Assembly: GCA_963643505.1 (NCBI GenBank)
Contig: CAVIKF010000001.1
Coordinates: 1 to 64,000, forward strand
Direction: 5' to 3'
Source: CAVEFW01 sp963643505
GTDB lineage: Bacteria; Actinomycetota; Coriobacteriia; Coriobacteriales; Eggerthellaceae
DNA length: 64,000 nucleotides
The translations under genes were made by a program, and so were the position numbers. Below the pieces are notes generated by a model. The model saw nothing but the letters and a program-made list of their open reading frames with translations, was not told where the DNA came from and made no database searches. Below, one piece after another: positions 51,808 through 60,337 of this stretch (positions are counted from its first letter, which is position 1; each line of letters begins with the position of its first letter).

Positions 51808-51833
51808 CGCGTGAAAGTCTGTGTGTTCACGCG
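51808..51833 (+). other. Hairpin just before the pyrK ribosome site
   Basis: CGCGTGAA (51808-51815) pairs with TTCACGCG (51826-51833) around a 10-nt loop. The stem ends three bases before the GGGAGG site of pyrK. The 99-bp gap after carB is the longest within the operon. Confidence 0.5.
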
Positions 51834-51845
51834 TTGGGAGGAAAA

Positions 51846-52628
51846 GTGGCAAAGGTAATAGAAGAGTCTGCCTGGATTCTCCGTAATGAGAACCTTGGCC
51901 CTCGTTTGTATTTGATGACATTGAAGGCACCGGGCATTTCCCGCACGGTCTTACCCGGGCAATTCATCCATATGAAGATCCCAGGCATGGACGACCACCC
52001 GCTCAGAAGGCCGTTCTCGGTCTATGCTGCGGACGTCGATCAGGGGACCATCGACGTCCTCTACCAAGTGGTCGGTTACGGAACCGATGTCATGACCGGC
52101 TTGCCTTTGGGAACCGCTGCGTCTTTGGTTGGACCGGTCGGGCATGGTTGGGTCGTTCCCAATGGCGCAAAGAAGGTCCTTTTGGTCGGTGGTGGAGTCG
52201 GCGCTGCTCCGCTGTACATGCTTTGCGAGCGTTGCGTCGCGTCCGGTATAGAGACGACGGCGGTTCTCGGTGCGGCTACCCATGGCATGCTTGTGTGTCG
52301 TAAGCGTTTTAGCGACCTTCTTGGGGAAAACCCCCGTTGTGCTACGGATGACGGAACCTACGGACATGCTGGCTTTTGTACGGATCTCGTCGAGATTGCC
52401 CTGAATGAGGGCGGATATGATTGGGTTGCGACCTGTGGACCGACCCCTCTCATGAGGATCGTCGCGGGCATGGCGGCCGACCATGGCGTCGCCTGCTCCG
52501 TGTCCATGGAGAAGAGGATGGCCTGCGGCATCGGCGCGTGCCTTGGGTGCATCGTCGATACGGTTGACGGCAACAAGCGCTCCTGTGTCGACGGTCCCGT
52601 GTTTCCCGCAGAGAAGGTGATTTGGTGA
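51846..52628 (+). CDS. pyrK: Dihydroorotate dehydrogenase electron-transfer subunit
   Basis: Flavin and iron-sulfur subunit that passes electrons from PyrD to NAD+. The ferredoxin-reductase-like FAD domain has HPLRRPFSVY near residue 52, the NAD-binding VGGGVGAAPLY near 117, and the C-terminal 2Fe-2S cysteines are CGIGACLGC with a fourth in KRSC near 243. Length 260. GTG start with GGGAGG upstream. Its presence makes PyrD a class 1B enzyme. Confidence 0.94.
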   Translation: MAKVIEESAWILRNENLGPRLYLMTLKAPGISRTVLPGQFIHMKIPGMDDHPLRRPFSVYAADVDQGTIDVLYQVVGYGTDVMTGLPLGTAASLVGPVGHGWVVPNGAKKVLLVGGGVGAAPLYMLCERCVASGIETTAVLGAATHGMLVCRKRFSDLLGENPRCATDDGTYGHAGFCTDLVEIALNEGGYDWVATCGPTPLMRIVAGMAADHGVACSVSMEKRMACGIGACLGCIVDTVDGNKRSCVDGPVFPAEKVIW

Positions 52629-53542
52629 TGACGGTCAATATGGCTATCAACCTCGGTGGGTTGGCAATGAAAAACCCGGTCACTACCGGATCGGGCACAT
52701 TCGGCTCAGGTATGCAGTTTGCCGATTTTCTCGATGTGTCCAAGCTTGGAGCCGTGACGACCAAGGGCGTCTCAAGCGTTCCTTGGGCCGGCGGTCCCAT
52801 GCCTCGTCTTGCTGAGACCCCCAGTGGCATGTTGAATGCCATCGGCCTTCAAAACCCTGGTGTCGACGCATTTTTGGCAAAGGACCTCCCTTGGCTTGCT
52901 GAGCAAGGTGCCACCGTTATCGTCAACGTCTGCGGCCACAGCGTCTCCGAATACGTCGATTGTTTGGAGAAACTCGGCACCTCGGATGTACCTGATGCGT
53001 TCGAGATCAACTTGTCTTGCCCCAACGTCGATGCCGGCGGCATGGCGATTGGAACCGATCCGGTGATGGTCGGGACTGCGGTCAAAGCGTGTCGCGCTAT
53101 GACGGACAAGCCGCTCATTATCAAGTTGACACCCAACGTAACCGATATCACCACTATCGCCAAAGCAGCCGAGGCTGCCGGCGCGGATGCCGTCTCCCTT
53201 ATCAACACCCTGCTCGGCATGGCGGTGGACATTCATACCCGACGCCCTTTGCTGGCTCGTGTCACAGGTGGCCTTTCCGGCCCTGCTATCAAGCCTGTGG
53301 CCCTCGCTAAAGTGTGGCAAACAAGCAAGGCTGTCTCTATCCCGATCCTTGGCATGGGCGGTATCTCCACCGGCGAGGATGCGGTGGAGTTCATGCTCGC
53401 TGGGGCCACAGCTGTTTCTGTCGGCACCGCGAACTTCGTCAACCCCCGCGCTACCATCGACGTCATCAACGGTATTCGCGCCTATTGCGAGTCGCAAGGT
53501 ATCGAGGACGTCAACGAGTTGATTGGAGCATTGAAATGCTAG
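52628..53542 (+). CDS. pyrD: Dihydroorotate dehydrogenase, class 1B catalytic subunit
   Basis: FMN enzyme oxidising dihydroorotate to orotate in the cytosol. The catalytic base cysteine lies in FEINLSCPNV near residue 127, with the GLQNPG substrate loop near 78 and GMGGISTGEDAVEF near 247 binding FMN phosphate. Length 304. ATG overlaps the pyrK stop (TGATG) with AAGGTGA upstream; TTG and GTG codons just before are in frame. Confidence 0.95.
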   Translation: MTVNMAINLGGLAMKNPVTTGSGTFGSGMQFADFLDVSKLGAVTTKGVSSVPWAGGPMPRLAETPSGMLNAIGLQNPGVDAFLAKDLPWLAEQGATVIVNVCGHSVSEYVDCLEKLGTSDVPDAFEINLSCPNVDAGGMAIGTDPVMVGTAVKACRAMTDKPLIIKLTPNVTDITTIAKAAEAAGADAVSLINTLLGMAVDIHTRRPLLARVTGGLSGPAIKPVALAKVWQTSKAVSIPILGMGGISTGEDAVEFMLAGATAVSVGTANFVNPRATIDVINGIRAYCESQGIEDVNELIGALKC

Positions 53543-54267
53543 ATTTCCATGATGTGCCCGCAATCGAGCGCGTCATCGTCGCACTTGATTGCTCGGAGGA
53601 GGAGGCCTTGGGGCTTGCCACTTCCCTTGAGGGCAAGGCAAAATGGATGAAGATAGGTATGACCTTGTATTATGCCGCCGGACCCCGAATTGTTAAGGCC
53701 CTAAAGGAGCGCGGGTTCAATGTTTTCCTCGATCTTAAGTTCTACGACATTCCCCACCAGGTCGAGGGAGCGGCATACGCGGCCATCCTGAGCGGCGCCG
53801 ACATGATCACCATGCATGCGAGCGGCAGTGTCGCTATGATGGAGGCTGCTCTTCGCGGCGCGGAGAAGGCGGCGACACATCTTTGTCGCGAGATGCCTAT
53901 CACGCTTGGTATCACGGTGCTTACCAGCATGAACGACGAGACTCTCGACGAGATTGGCGTGACGCGTAACACGGTCGAGCAAGTCAAAATGCTTGCGGGC
54001 CTGACGGCGAAAGCGGGGATCTCCGGTGTCGTTTGCTCTCCCCAGGAAGCCCCCATGCTGCGTGAGGCCCTAGGTCCGGATGCCTATATCGTCACCCCCG
54101 GTGTTCGACCGGCGGGAGCAGACCTAGGGGATCAAAGTCGCGTGACCACGCCGAGAAAGGCATTCGAGAACGGCTCATCCCACATCGTCGTTGGACGGCC
54201 CATAACTGCCGCGCCAGACCCCGTTGTCGCATTTGACGCAATCGCTGCTGAGTTGTCGGGGCTGTAA
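53536..54267 (+). CDS. pyrF: Orotidine 5'-phosphate decarboxylase
   Basis: Last step to UMP. The catalytic Lys-Asp array is FLDLKFYDIPHQ near residues 62-73, after VIVALDCS near 13; the phosphate loop is TPGVRPAG near 199, followed by HIVVGRPI. Length 243, type 1. ATG overlaps the pyrD stop with TTGGAGC upstream. orotate phosphoribosyltransferase (pyrE) is not in this operon or window. Confidence 0.95.
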   Translation: MLDFHDVPAIERVIVALDCSEEEALGLATSLEGKAKWMKIGMTLYYAAGPRIVKALKERGFNVFLDLKFYDIPHQVEGAAYAAILSGADMITMHASGSVAMMEAALRGAEKAATHLCREMPITLGITVLTSMNDETLDEIGVTRNTVEQVKMLAGLTAKAGISGVVCSPQEAPMLREALGPDAYIVTPGVRPAGADLGDQSRVTTPRKAFENGSSHIVVGRPITAAPDPVVAFDAIAAELSGL

Positions 54268-54300
54268 TCGCGTGCAATTGCGATTTGTAGAGATTCACGA

Positions 54301-54330
54301 AAAAACCTCGCGCTTGAGCAAGGATTTTTA
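54301..54330 (+). terminator. Possible weak terminator after pyrF
   Basis: AAAAACCT (54302-54309) can pair with AGGATTTTT (54322-54330) with one bulge, ending in T residues. It would close the pyr operon before the mihF promoter (TATAGT near 54350). Confidence 0.35.
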
Positions 54331-54427
54331 AACGGGAACACTTAAAAAATCGTATAGTGTCTCTGGGAACAACTTTGGGTAAGCCCAAGGTGTTAGAGTG
54401 TTTAAGCTAACAGAGGAGAAGAGAACC

Positions 54428-54736
54428 ATGACCATTCCAACTCTTACCAATGAAGAACGTGCTGCCGCCCTCGAGAAGGCAAAGATGGCTCGCGCCAAGC
54501 GTGCTGAGATTCGTGAGCAACTCCGTACCGGCAAGCTACGCGTTTCCCAGGTTATTGAGATGCGCGAGGACCCCATCATCGGCCGCATGAAAGTCTCTGC
54601 TCTCATCGAGACTCTTCCTGGATATGGTAAGGCCAAGTCTGAGAAGATCATGCGCGAACTCAAGATTGCTGAATCCCGCCGCTTGCGCGGACTCGGCGAG
54701 CGTCAACGTTCCGACCTTATCGAGCGTTTGGGCTAA
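54428..54736 (+). CDS. mihF: Actinobacterial integration host factor
   Basis: Small nucleoid DNA-binding protein of the mIHF family, distinct from proteobacterial IHF. The 102 residues show a long basic N-terminal helix (ERAAALEKAKMARAKRAEI) and a helix-two-turn-helix core with VSALIETLPGYGKAKSEKIM followed by the conserved RLRGLGERQ. The ATG has GAGGAGAAG upstream. The order pyrF-mihF-gmk-rpoZ is the actinobacterial arrangement. Confidence 0.94.
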   Translation: MTIPTLTNEERAAALEKAKMARAKRAEIREQLRTGKLRVSQVIEMREDPIIGRMKVSALIETLPGYGKAKSEKIMRELKIAESRRLRGLGERQRSDLIERLG

Positions 54737-54740
54737 TACG

Positions 54741-55307
54741 TTGAGATCCGGCAATTTGTTTGTCATATCTGGCCCATCGGGTGCCGGCAAGGGCACCTTG
54801 GTGGGTCGTCTTTTGCGGGAAGTTCCTGACTGTTGGGTCAGCGTTTCCGCGACCACACGACAACCGCGCGAGGGTGAGGTCGACGGGGTCAACTACCTCT
54901 TCAAGACACGCGAGGAGTTTATGGACCTCGTAGCCCAGGACGGATTTTTGGAATGGGCGGAATATTCGGGTAATTGCTATGGTACGCCTGTGGCGCCCGT
55001 GTTGGAGCACATGTCAGCAGGAGAGCAGGTCATTCTCGAGATTGAGGTGCAGGGCGCGTTTCAAGTCCGCGAGAAATTGCCCCAAGCCCACCTTGTCTTT
55101 ATTGAGCCGCCGACATTTGAGGTCCTTGAGCAACGTCTTCGCGGGCGAGGGGACAACGTTGAGGAAAGTGTGATTCTTACCCGTTTAGAGACGGCAAGGG
55201 TGGAGCTTTCCAAGAAAATGGAGTATGATAAGCGGCTGGTAAATGACCAGCTTGAGGTAGCTCTCAAAGAGCTGGTAGATTACGTGAATGAAAACGCCGA
55301 ACGATAG
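54741..55307 (+). CDS. gmk: Guanylate kinase
   Basis: Phosphorylates GMP to GDP. P-loop SGPSGAGKGT near residue 9, the GMP-binding SVSATTRQPREGEVDG near 36-51, and the EWAEYSGNCYGT stretch near 73. Length 188. The best start is TTG 54741, five bases after the mihF stop; the ribosome site is weak, so translation is probably coupled to mihF. Confidence 0.92.
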   Translation: MRSGNLFVISGPSGAGKGTLVGRLLREVPDCWVSVSATTRQPREGEVDGVNYLFKTREEFMDLVAQDGFLEWAEYSGNCYGTPVAPVLEHMSAGEQVILEIEVQGAFQVREKLPQAHLVFIEPPTFEVLEQRLRGRGDNVEESVILTRLETARVELSKKMEYDKRLVNDQLEVALKELVDYVNENAER

Positions 55308-55323
55308 ACGAGGATAGAGCCGA

Positions 55324-55584
55324 ATGAGCATTATCGAACCAAAAATTGACAAGTTGCTTGAAAAGACTGACAACGATCGTTTCTTGCTTTGCGCCCTTGC
55401 TTCAAAGCGTGCCTATGACATCAACGAGATGATGCACGGTCAACGTGAGCGCGCACTTCAACTTGAATCTGCCGCCGAAATCGCTCGCGTTGCCGACAAG
55501 AAGCCCTTGTCTTTGGCTTTTGCCGAGGTTGCTTCTGGTGACGTCTCCTACGATTCTGAATCCATCGACATCAAGAATCACTAG
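55324..55584 (+). CDS. rpoZ: RNA polymerase omega subunit
   Basis: Assembly subunit of RNA polymerase. The 86 residues contain the family core LLEKTDNDRFLLCALASKRAYDI (partly quoted: NDRFLLCALASKRAYD) near 12-33. ATG with GAGGA eight bases upstream, 16 bases after gmk. A good terminator follows at 55595. Confidence 0.93.
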   Translation: MSIIEPKIDKLLEKTDNDRFLLCALASKRAYDINEMMHGQRERALQLESAAEIARVADKKPLSLAFAEVASGDVSYDSESIDIKNH

Positions 55585-55594
55585 GATAATCTGA

Positions 55595-55630
55595 ACGACC
55601 GTCGTGAACGCGGCGGTCGTTTTGTCTTCT
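55595..55630 (+). terminator. Terminator after rpoZ
   Basis: ACGACCG (55595-55601) pairs with CGGTCGT (55614-55620), followed by TTTGTCTTCTTTG. It closes the mihF-gmk-rpoZ unit. Confidence 0.6.
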
Positions 55631-55705
55631 TTGTCAAAGGGAAAGGTGATCGGGGTTCCGCGTCGCCTTTTCTTTTCTCCGGACGTAAAAACTTGGGAGC
55701 ACGAA

Positions 55706-56962
55706 ATGCCAAAAGCAGAAGTTGAGTTCCAAAGCATCGTATTGGTGCACTACCACGAGATTGGCCTCAAAGGTCACAACCGTGCGACGTTTGAGATGCG
55801 TCTCCTCAAAAACCTCGAGACGCTCCTTAAGGTTTACCCCCTTGTGACGATTCATCGTATCTCTGGACGTCTCTGTATCTTCCTCAAGGAAGGAACCGAG
55901 TATGAGACGGTGGTCGAGGTTTCTGAGATCGTTGCCCGAGTGCCAGGCGTGGCACGGGTGTCATGCGGGTTCAAGTGTGAACGAGACATCGAACAGATGG
56001 GGCGTGCTGCGATCTTGGCGCTTAGGCAATCCGAGCCCTTTGATACCTTTAAGGTCGCTGCCCGCAGAAACCACACCGATTTCCCCATCAACTCGATGGA
56101 AATGAACCAACTGATCGGTTCCATACTTTGCGAGAATTTCCCGGAGAAGAGCGTACGCATGAAGAACCCTGACGTCACCGTCGGTTGCGAAGTGGTGCAA
56201 AACGCCTCCTATGTGTACGCTCGAAGCATCCGCGCAATCGGAGGTTTGCCGGTCGGGAGTAGCGGGCGTGTCATGTGTCTTTTGTCCAGTGGGATTGATT
56301 CACCTGTCGCGATGTGGCGCATGGCCCGACGCGGAGCGATCTGTCTCGGCGTGCACTTCTCCGGCCGCCCTCAAACCTCTGATGCAAGCGAGTATCTTGT
56401 AGATGAGATTGCGGAGGTACTCGAAAAGACGGGATGCGTCGCACGCGTGTATGTTGTACCGTTTGGGGACTACCAACGGGAAATAAGCCTGATTGTACCG
56501 CCTCAACTTCGTGTCATCATGTATCGCCGCCTCATGTTTAAAGTGGCCGAACAACTTGCGGGGCGTGAGGGAGCTGGCGCTTTGGTGACAGGTGAAAGTC
56601 TCGGACAGGTCGCTTCGCAAACCTTGGAAAACCTCAGAGCAACCGACGAGAGCGTCAATATGCCGATTTTCCGCCCCCTCATCGGAACAGACAAAATTGA
56701 GATCATCGACATGGCACAACAACTCGGAACATTCGAGATCTCCTCCCAAGACGCACCTGATTGCTGCACGTTGTTCATGCCGCGCTCACCGGAGACCCAC
56801 GCGAAGCTCGACGAAGTGCTCGCTGCTGAGTCTCTACTTCCCCTCGACCGTTGGATTCCCGAGATTGTCGCCTCCGCAGAGGTGCATGACTACGTATGCC
56901 CTTCGTACAAGAAGAAGAAACCGCATAAATCGGATAAATCGGAGACGGATTCCGAACAATAA
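55706..56962 (+). CDS. thiI: tRNA 4-thiouridine synthetase (short form)
   Basis: ATP-dependent sulfurtransferase for 4-thiouridine in tRNA and, in some species, thiazole synthesis. An N-terminal ferredoxin-like plus THUMP domain (about 10-170) precedes the PP-loop LLSSGIDSPVAMW near residue 192, and GESLGQVASQTLENL near 295. Length 418 with a Lys/Ser/Asp-rich tail and no rhodanese domain, so a separate sulfur carrier is needed. ATG at 55706 follows GGGAG by seven bases; upstream in-frame codons precede the family start. Confidence 0.92.
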   Translation: MPKAEVEFQSIVLVHYHEIGLKGHNRATFEMRLLKNLETLLKVYPLVTIHRISGRLCIFLKEGTEYETVVEVSEIVARVPGVARVSCGFKCERDIEQMGRAAILALRQSEPFDTFKVAARRNHTDFPINSMEMNQLIGSILCENFPEKSVRMKNPDVTVGCEVVQNASYVYARSIRAIGGLPVGSSGRVMCLLSSGIDSPVAMWRMARRGAICLGVHFSGRPQTSDASEYLVDEIAEVLEKTGCVARVYVVPFGDYQREISLIVPPQLRVIMYRRLMFKVAEQLAGREGAGALVTGESLGQVASQTLENLRATDESVNMPIFRPLIGTDKIEIIDMAQQLGTFEISSQDAPDCCTLFMPRSPETHAKLDEVLAAESLLPLDRWIPEIVASAEVHDYVCPSYKKKKPHKSDKSETDSEQ

Positions 56963-56979
56963 TCGGATAAATCCCCGAC

Positions 56980-57018
56980 AAATCCCGTATCTGGCGTTGT
57001 CCGGTGCGGGATTTTTTT
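56980..57018 (+). terminator. Terminator after thiI
   Basis: AAATCCCG (56980-56987) pairs with CGGGATTT (57007-57014), with a T-run to 57018. Strong intrinsic terminator geometry. Confidence 0.8.
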
Positions 57019-57136
57019 GGAGCAAAACCATGAACAATAAAGACAATGGGTAGGGAAATAGGAGAACAAACAAGAGAGAGGAATCGGAATATCGTCATGC
57101 TACCTTGCTTTGCCAGTGAGGTAAGGAGGCAAGTCG

Positions 57137-57787
57137 ATGTTCAAAGACGGCAAGTACGAGGATGTCCCGTTCGGATTGGACGAGGAAGAGGGCCGCGAGG
57201 CCACAAAGCCCCTGATTGTCGGTTTGGTAATCGTACTGATAGCGCTGCTTGTGGGTACGGTTCTCGCATTAAACACGTGTCGATCGGCACCAAGCTACAG
57301 CGTCACTACCGAAAATGAAAATATGACAAATGAAGTCGACGAACCGACCGGGAATCTCATCTATGTCCACGTAGTCGGGTGTGTTCACAATCCCGGGGTA
57401 TATGCGGTGCCTTTTGGCTCGCATGTCGTCGACGTCATTGAGCGTGCCGGGGATTTCACCGAGGAGGCGGATACAGCCTCTTTAAACCTTGCAAGAGAGG
57501 TCGTCGATGGGGAGCAAATACGTGTCGCCCCCCTAGCAGATTCCTCTTCACCTGACGTATCGACTGCCTCTGCTTCCCTTGGCATTAATGCCGAAGGAAA
57601 GGTCAACATCAACTATGCATCGACCGATGAGCTCCAAACCGTCAGTGGAATAGGGGAGGTGACTGCGAGAAAAATCGTAGAAGAACGCGAGAAGAACGGT
57701 TTGTTTTCCTCTGTTGACGACCTGACGCGTGTGTCGGGTATAGGAGAGAAGACGCTTGAGAAGATGAGAAGCTCCCTTACCGTCTGA
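57137..57787 (+). CDS. comEA: ComEA-type DNA-binding competence protein
   Basis: Membrane-anchored DNA receptor for natural transformation. A membrane helix near residues 27-46 is followed by an SLBB-type domain (VHVVGCVHNPGVYAVPFGSH near 77-96) and a C-terminal double helix-hairpin-helix: VNINYASTDELQTVSGIGE and LTRVSGIGEKTLEKM. Length 216. AGGAGG site seven bases upstream; comEC follows by eight bases. Confidence 0.93.
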   Translation: MFKDGKYEDVPFGLDEEEGREATKPLIVGLVIVLIALLVGTVLALNTCRSAPSYSVTTENENMTNEVDEPTGNLIYVHVVGCVHNPGVYAVPFGSHVVDVIERAGDFTEEADTASLNLAREVVDGEQIRVAPLADSSSPDVSTASASLGINAEGKVNINYASTDELQTVSGIGEVTARKIVEEREKNGLFSSVDDLTRVSGIGEKTLEKMRSSLTV

Positions 57788-57795
57788 CGCTTCTT

Positions 57796-60219
57796 ATGAG
57801 ACGTCTATATTCAACGGATAGAGAATGGACGAGGAGTCGTTTCCTTCAACGTGTTGAGCTGTTCATACGCAGCTGTCTTGCCCACGGGGAGCAGACAGCA
57901 ACAGATACACACATACGCCCCTCCATCCCCCCGGTCCTTCTTTGCTCTCTTATCTGCTGGGGGTCATGTGCAGCGCTCTATACGTTGTTTCGCGAGGTGC
58001 TGGATGGCCTCGCCTTTGGATTTCTCGTTGTGGGCGTGGTGTTTGGCGTTGCCTTTCTTGCTTTGGGGATAAAGACGGGAAGGCTGGTGTTGATGTCGGT
58101 CCTTCTCGGTCTCGCCATCGGGACCAGCTCAGCCGCAAATGGGGCATATGTTCAACGCTGCTTGTTGGATACCGTCAACGACGGGTCGATCGATGTCAAA
58201 GTACTTGAGCTCCTTGATGACGCTCGCGAGCCCACTTTTTCTCGATTCGCGACAGCGTACGCCTATGACGAGGCGGGGCATCGATATAAAGTTCGCGTGT
58301 ATCTCGATGCAGAGGAATCGATTTTGCGCTACGGTCAGGTTCTCAGCGTTACCGGGACCATTGCGCCGGATTCCGAGCAAAGCGCGCAATCCTCTTGGAC
58401 GAACGGAATCGTCGGCACCGTCACTCCTAAAAAAATCACTCCTGGTTCGAGGTCAGATCTTCTCGGTGGGGTAATCGATATAAGAAATGTCGCAATCGAC
58501 GCGATTTGTGGATTAGGCGGGTCGGAAGAGGTCCGTGCGGTTCTTTGCGCCCTGGTATGCGGGTATCGCGTAGACCTTTATGACAGTGATGCCTATACCG
58601 ATTTCAAAATCGCCGGTCTTGCCCATCTTGTAGCGGTGTCAGGGTCTCATTTGTCGCTTGTCACGATGTTGCTTGGATCTATACTTTCAACCTTTCGCGT
58701 CTCAAAGGTTCGAAAGACCCTGTTGCAAGTTGCCCTTGTGTTTGGGTATCTCGTATTCACGGGGATGCCGATATCGGCGATTCGTGCGGCACTCATGGCG
58801 AGCGCGTCGCTTGTCGCCTTCACGGTTCGACGGAGGGCGTCGTCACTTAACGCCCTTGGGGTGTGCCTGCTCGCATTTATAGCCTTCGAGCCCCAATCCG
58901 CGGTTTCAACCTCCCTTGCGCTTTCTGCCACCTCGGTACTTGGCATTCTTGTCTTCACGAAGCTATTCCTGGGGTGGACCTCAGACTTTAAGATCCCGGC
59001 GTTGAGGAAAATCGGGGAATCGGTCGCAACCACTATGGCTGCAAGCATCCTATCTGCCCCTTTGTCGGCATGTCTCTTCAACCAGCTCCCAATCATTTCC
59101 CCGATTGCCAACCTTGTAGCCGCGCCATTGTTCACGGCGGTATGTATGTTTGGAGTCTTGGCGTCCTTTTTGGCGGTGATAGTACCTCCGGTAGGTACGC
59201 TGTTGTTGGGATTGGCCCTGGCGATGTGCGAGGTGATGTGTGCAACGATACACCTCGTATCGTCGTTGCCTTTCGCGAGCGTCCCTTTCGTCGGAAACGT
59301 ACCCATATCCATCGTTGCAACTGCGGTTGCGGCAACGCTTTTGTGGCGCTGGTGGCCTCGCCTGAGCGTTGCAGCCGTAAGCATACTGGTAGCTTTTCTG
59401 GTAGCTACGTCACTTGTGTGCTATTCCGTCGGCTCAACACAGGCGGGACTCCAGCTTGTCGCGCTCGACGTCGGACAAGGAGATGCCATCCTTGTACGGG
59501 ATGGAGGTAACGCCATCCTTATCGATACGGGCAAAGAAGACCAGAAACTTCTTGCGGCCTTGGCGAGGGCGGGCATCGTCCACCTTGACGCGGTAATCTT
59601 GACCCATGCTGATGCCGACCACGTCCGATCCCTGGGCGCCCTCACGGGCATTGTGCAGGTAGATTGCGTGATAATCCACCGCGATGCCTTTAGCTGTCCT
59701 TGCTCAAACTGCGCAGATATGGTCGCGAATGCGAAAAAACTCGTAGGCGACGACTCCGTAAAGGGCGTATCCGAGGGCGATTCGATAACGCTTGGGCGAG
59801 TTGAATTTTCCGTCATATGGCCGTATCGGTATGTGGATGAGGGAGGCAATTGCGATAGCTTGTGCCTTTTTGCCGACTTCGACGCCGATGGAGACGGTTC
59901 GTGCGACGCTCGGGCCCTGTTGTGCGGTGATGCTGAGGACACCCAACTAGACGAGATGCTTAAGCGCGGGGTGTTGTCATCGGTCGATATCTATAAGGTA
60001 GGCCACCACGGCTCGAGAAAGGCGATCGACGATGATACTGCACGAAAGCTTTCGCCAAAGATCTCTCTTGTCAGCGTCGGAGCATACAACTCCTATGGAC
60101 ACCCCGCCACTTCGACCTTGGAATCGTTGCGCCTTGCAGGCTCAAAGGTGTATCGCACCGACGAGTCGGGAGATATCATGTGTTCCATCGGAGTACAAAG
60201 CGTTTCTGTTTCTCCCTGA
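57796..60219 (+). CDS. comEC: ComEC DNA uptake channel protein
   Basis: Inner-membrane channel for single-stranded DNA in transformation. N-terminal membrane helices and a small soluble domain (about residues 40-215), a Competence domain with HLVAVSGSHLSLV near 280 and roughly eight helices, and a C-terminal metallo-beta-lactamase-like domain from about 550: ALDVGQGDAILV, LTHADADHVRSL and VGHHGSRKA. Length 807 with all parts present. No other com genes are in the window, so competence is suggested but not shown. Confidence 0.93.
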   Translation: MRRLYSTDREWTRSRFLQRVELFIRSCLAHGEQTATDTHIRPSIPPVLLCSLICWGSCAALYTLFREVLDGLAFGFLVVGVVFGVAFLALGIKTGRLVLMSVLLGLAIGTSSAANGAYVQRCLLDTVNDGSIDVKVLELLDDAREPTFSRFATAYAYDEAGHRYKVRVYLDAEESILRYGQVLSVTGTIAPDSEQSAQSSWTNGIVGTVTPKKITPGSRSDLLGGVIDIRNVAIDAICGLGGSEEVRAVLCALVCGYRVDLYDSDAYTDFKIAGLAHLVAVSGSHLSLVTMLLGSILSTFRVSKVRKTLLQVALVFGYLVFTGMPISAIRAALMASASLVAFTVRRRASSLNALGVCLLAFIAFEPQSAVSTSLALSATSVLGILVFTKLFLGWTSDFKIPALRKIGESVATTMAASILSAPLSACLFNQLPIISPIANLVAAPLFTAVCMFGVLASFLAVIVPPVGTLLLGLALAMCEVMCATIHLVSSLPFASVPFVGNVPISIVATAVAATLLWRWWPRLSVAAVSILVAFLVATSLVCYSVGSTQAGLQLVALDVGQGDAILVRDGGNAILIDTGKEDQKLLAALARAGIVHLDAVILTHADADHVRSLGALTGIVQVDCVIIHRDAFSCPCSNCADMVANAKKLVGDDSVKGVSEGDSITLGRVEFSVIWPYRYVDEGGNCDSLCLFADFDADGDGSCDARALLCGDAEDTQLDEMLKRGVLSSVDIYKVGHHGSRKAIDDDTARKLSPKISLVSVGAYNSYGHPATSTLESLRLAGSKVYRTDESGDIMCSIGVQSVSVSP

Positions 60220-60260
60220 GCGTCTCATATTGAGCAAGGGTAGACCCTTCACAGAGTTGC

Positions 60261-60266
60261 TATAAT
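60261..60266 (+). promoter_or_regulatory. Probable -10 box of holA
   Basis: Consensus TATAAT, 72 nt before the holA start, in the gap after comEC. No good -35 hexamer at 16-18 bp. Confidence 0.4.
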
Positions 60267-60337
60267 GCGAAGGCGTGAGCTTTTCGCGTTTTCATGTTCT
60301 CGCATGCGTTCCTAGGAGATTTTGGGAGGGGAGGCCA

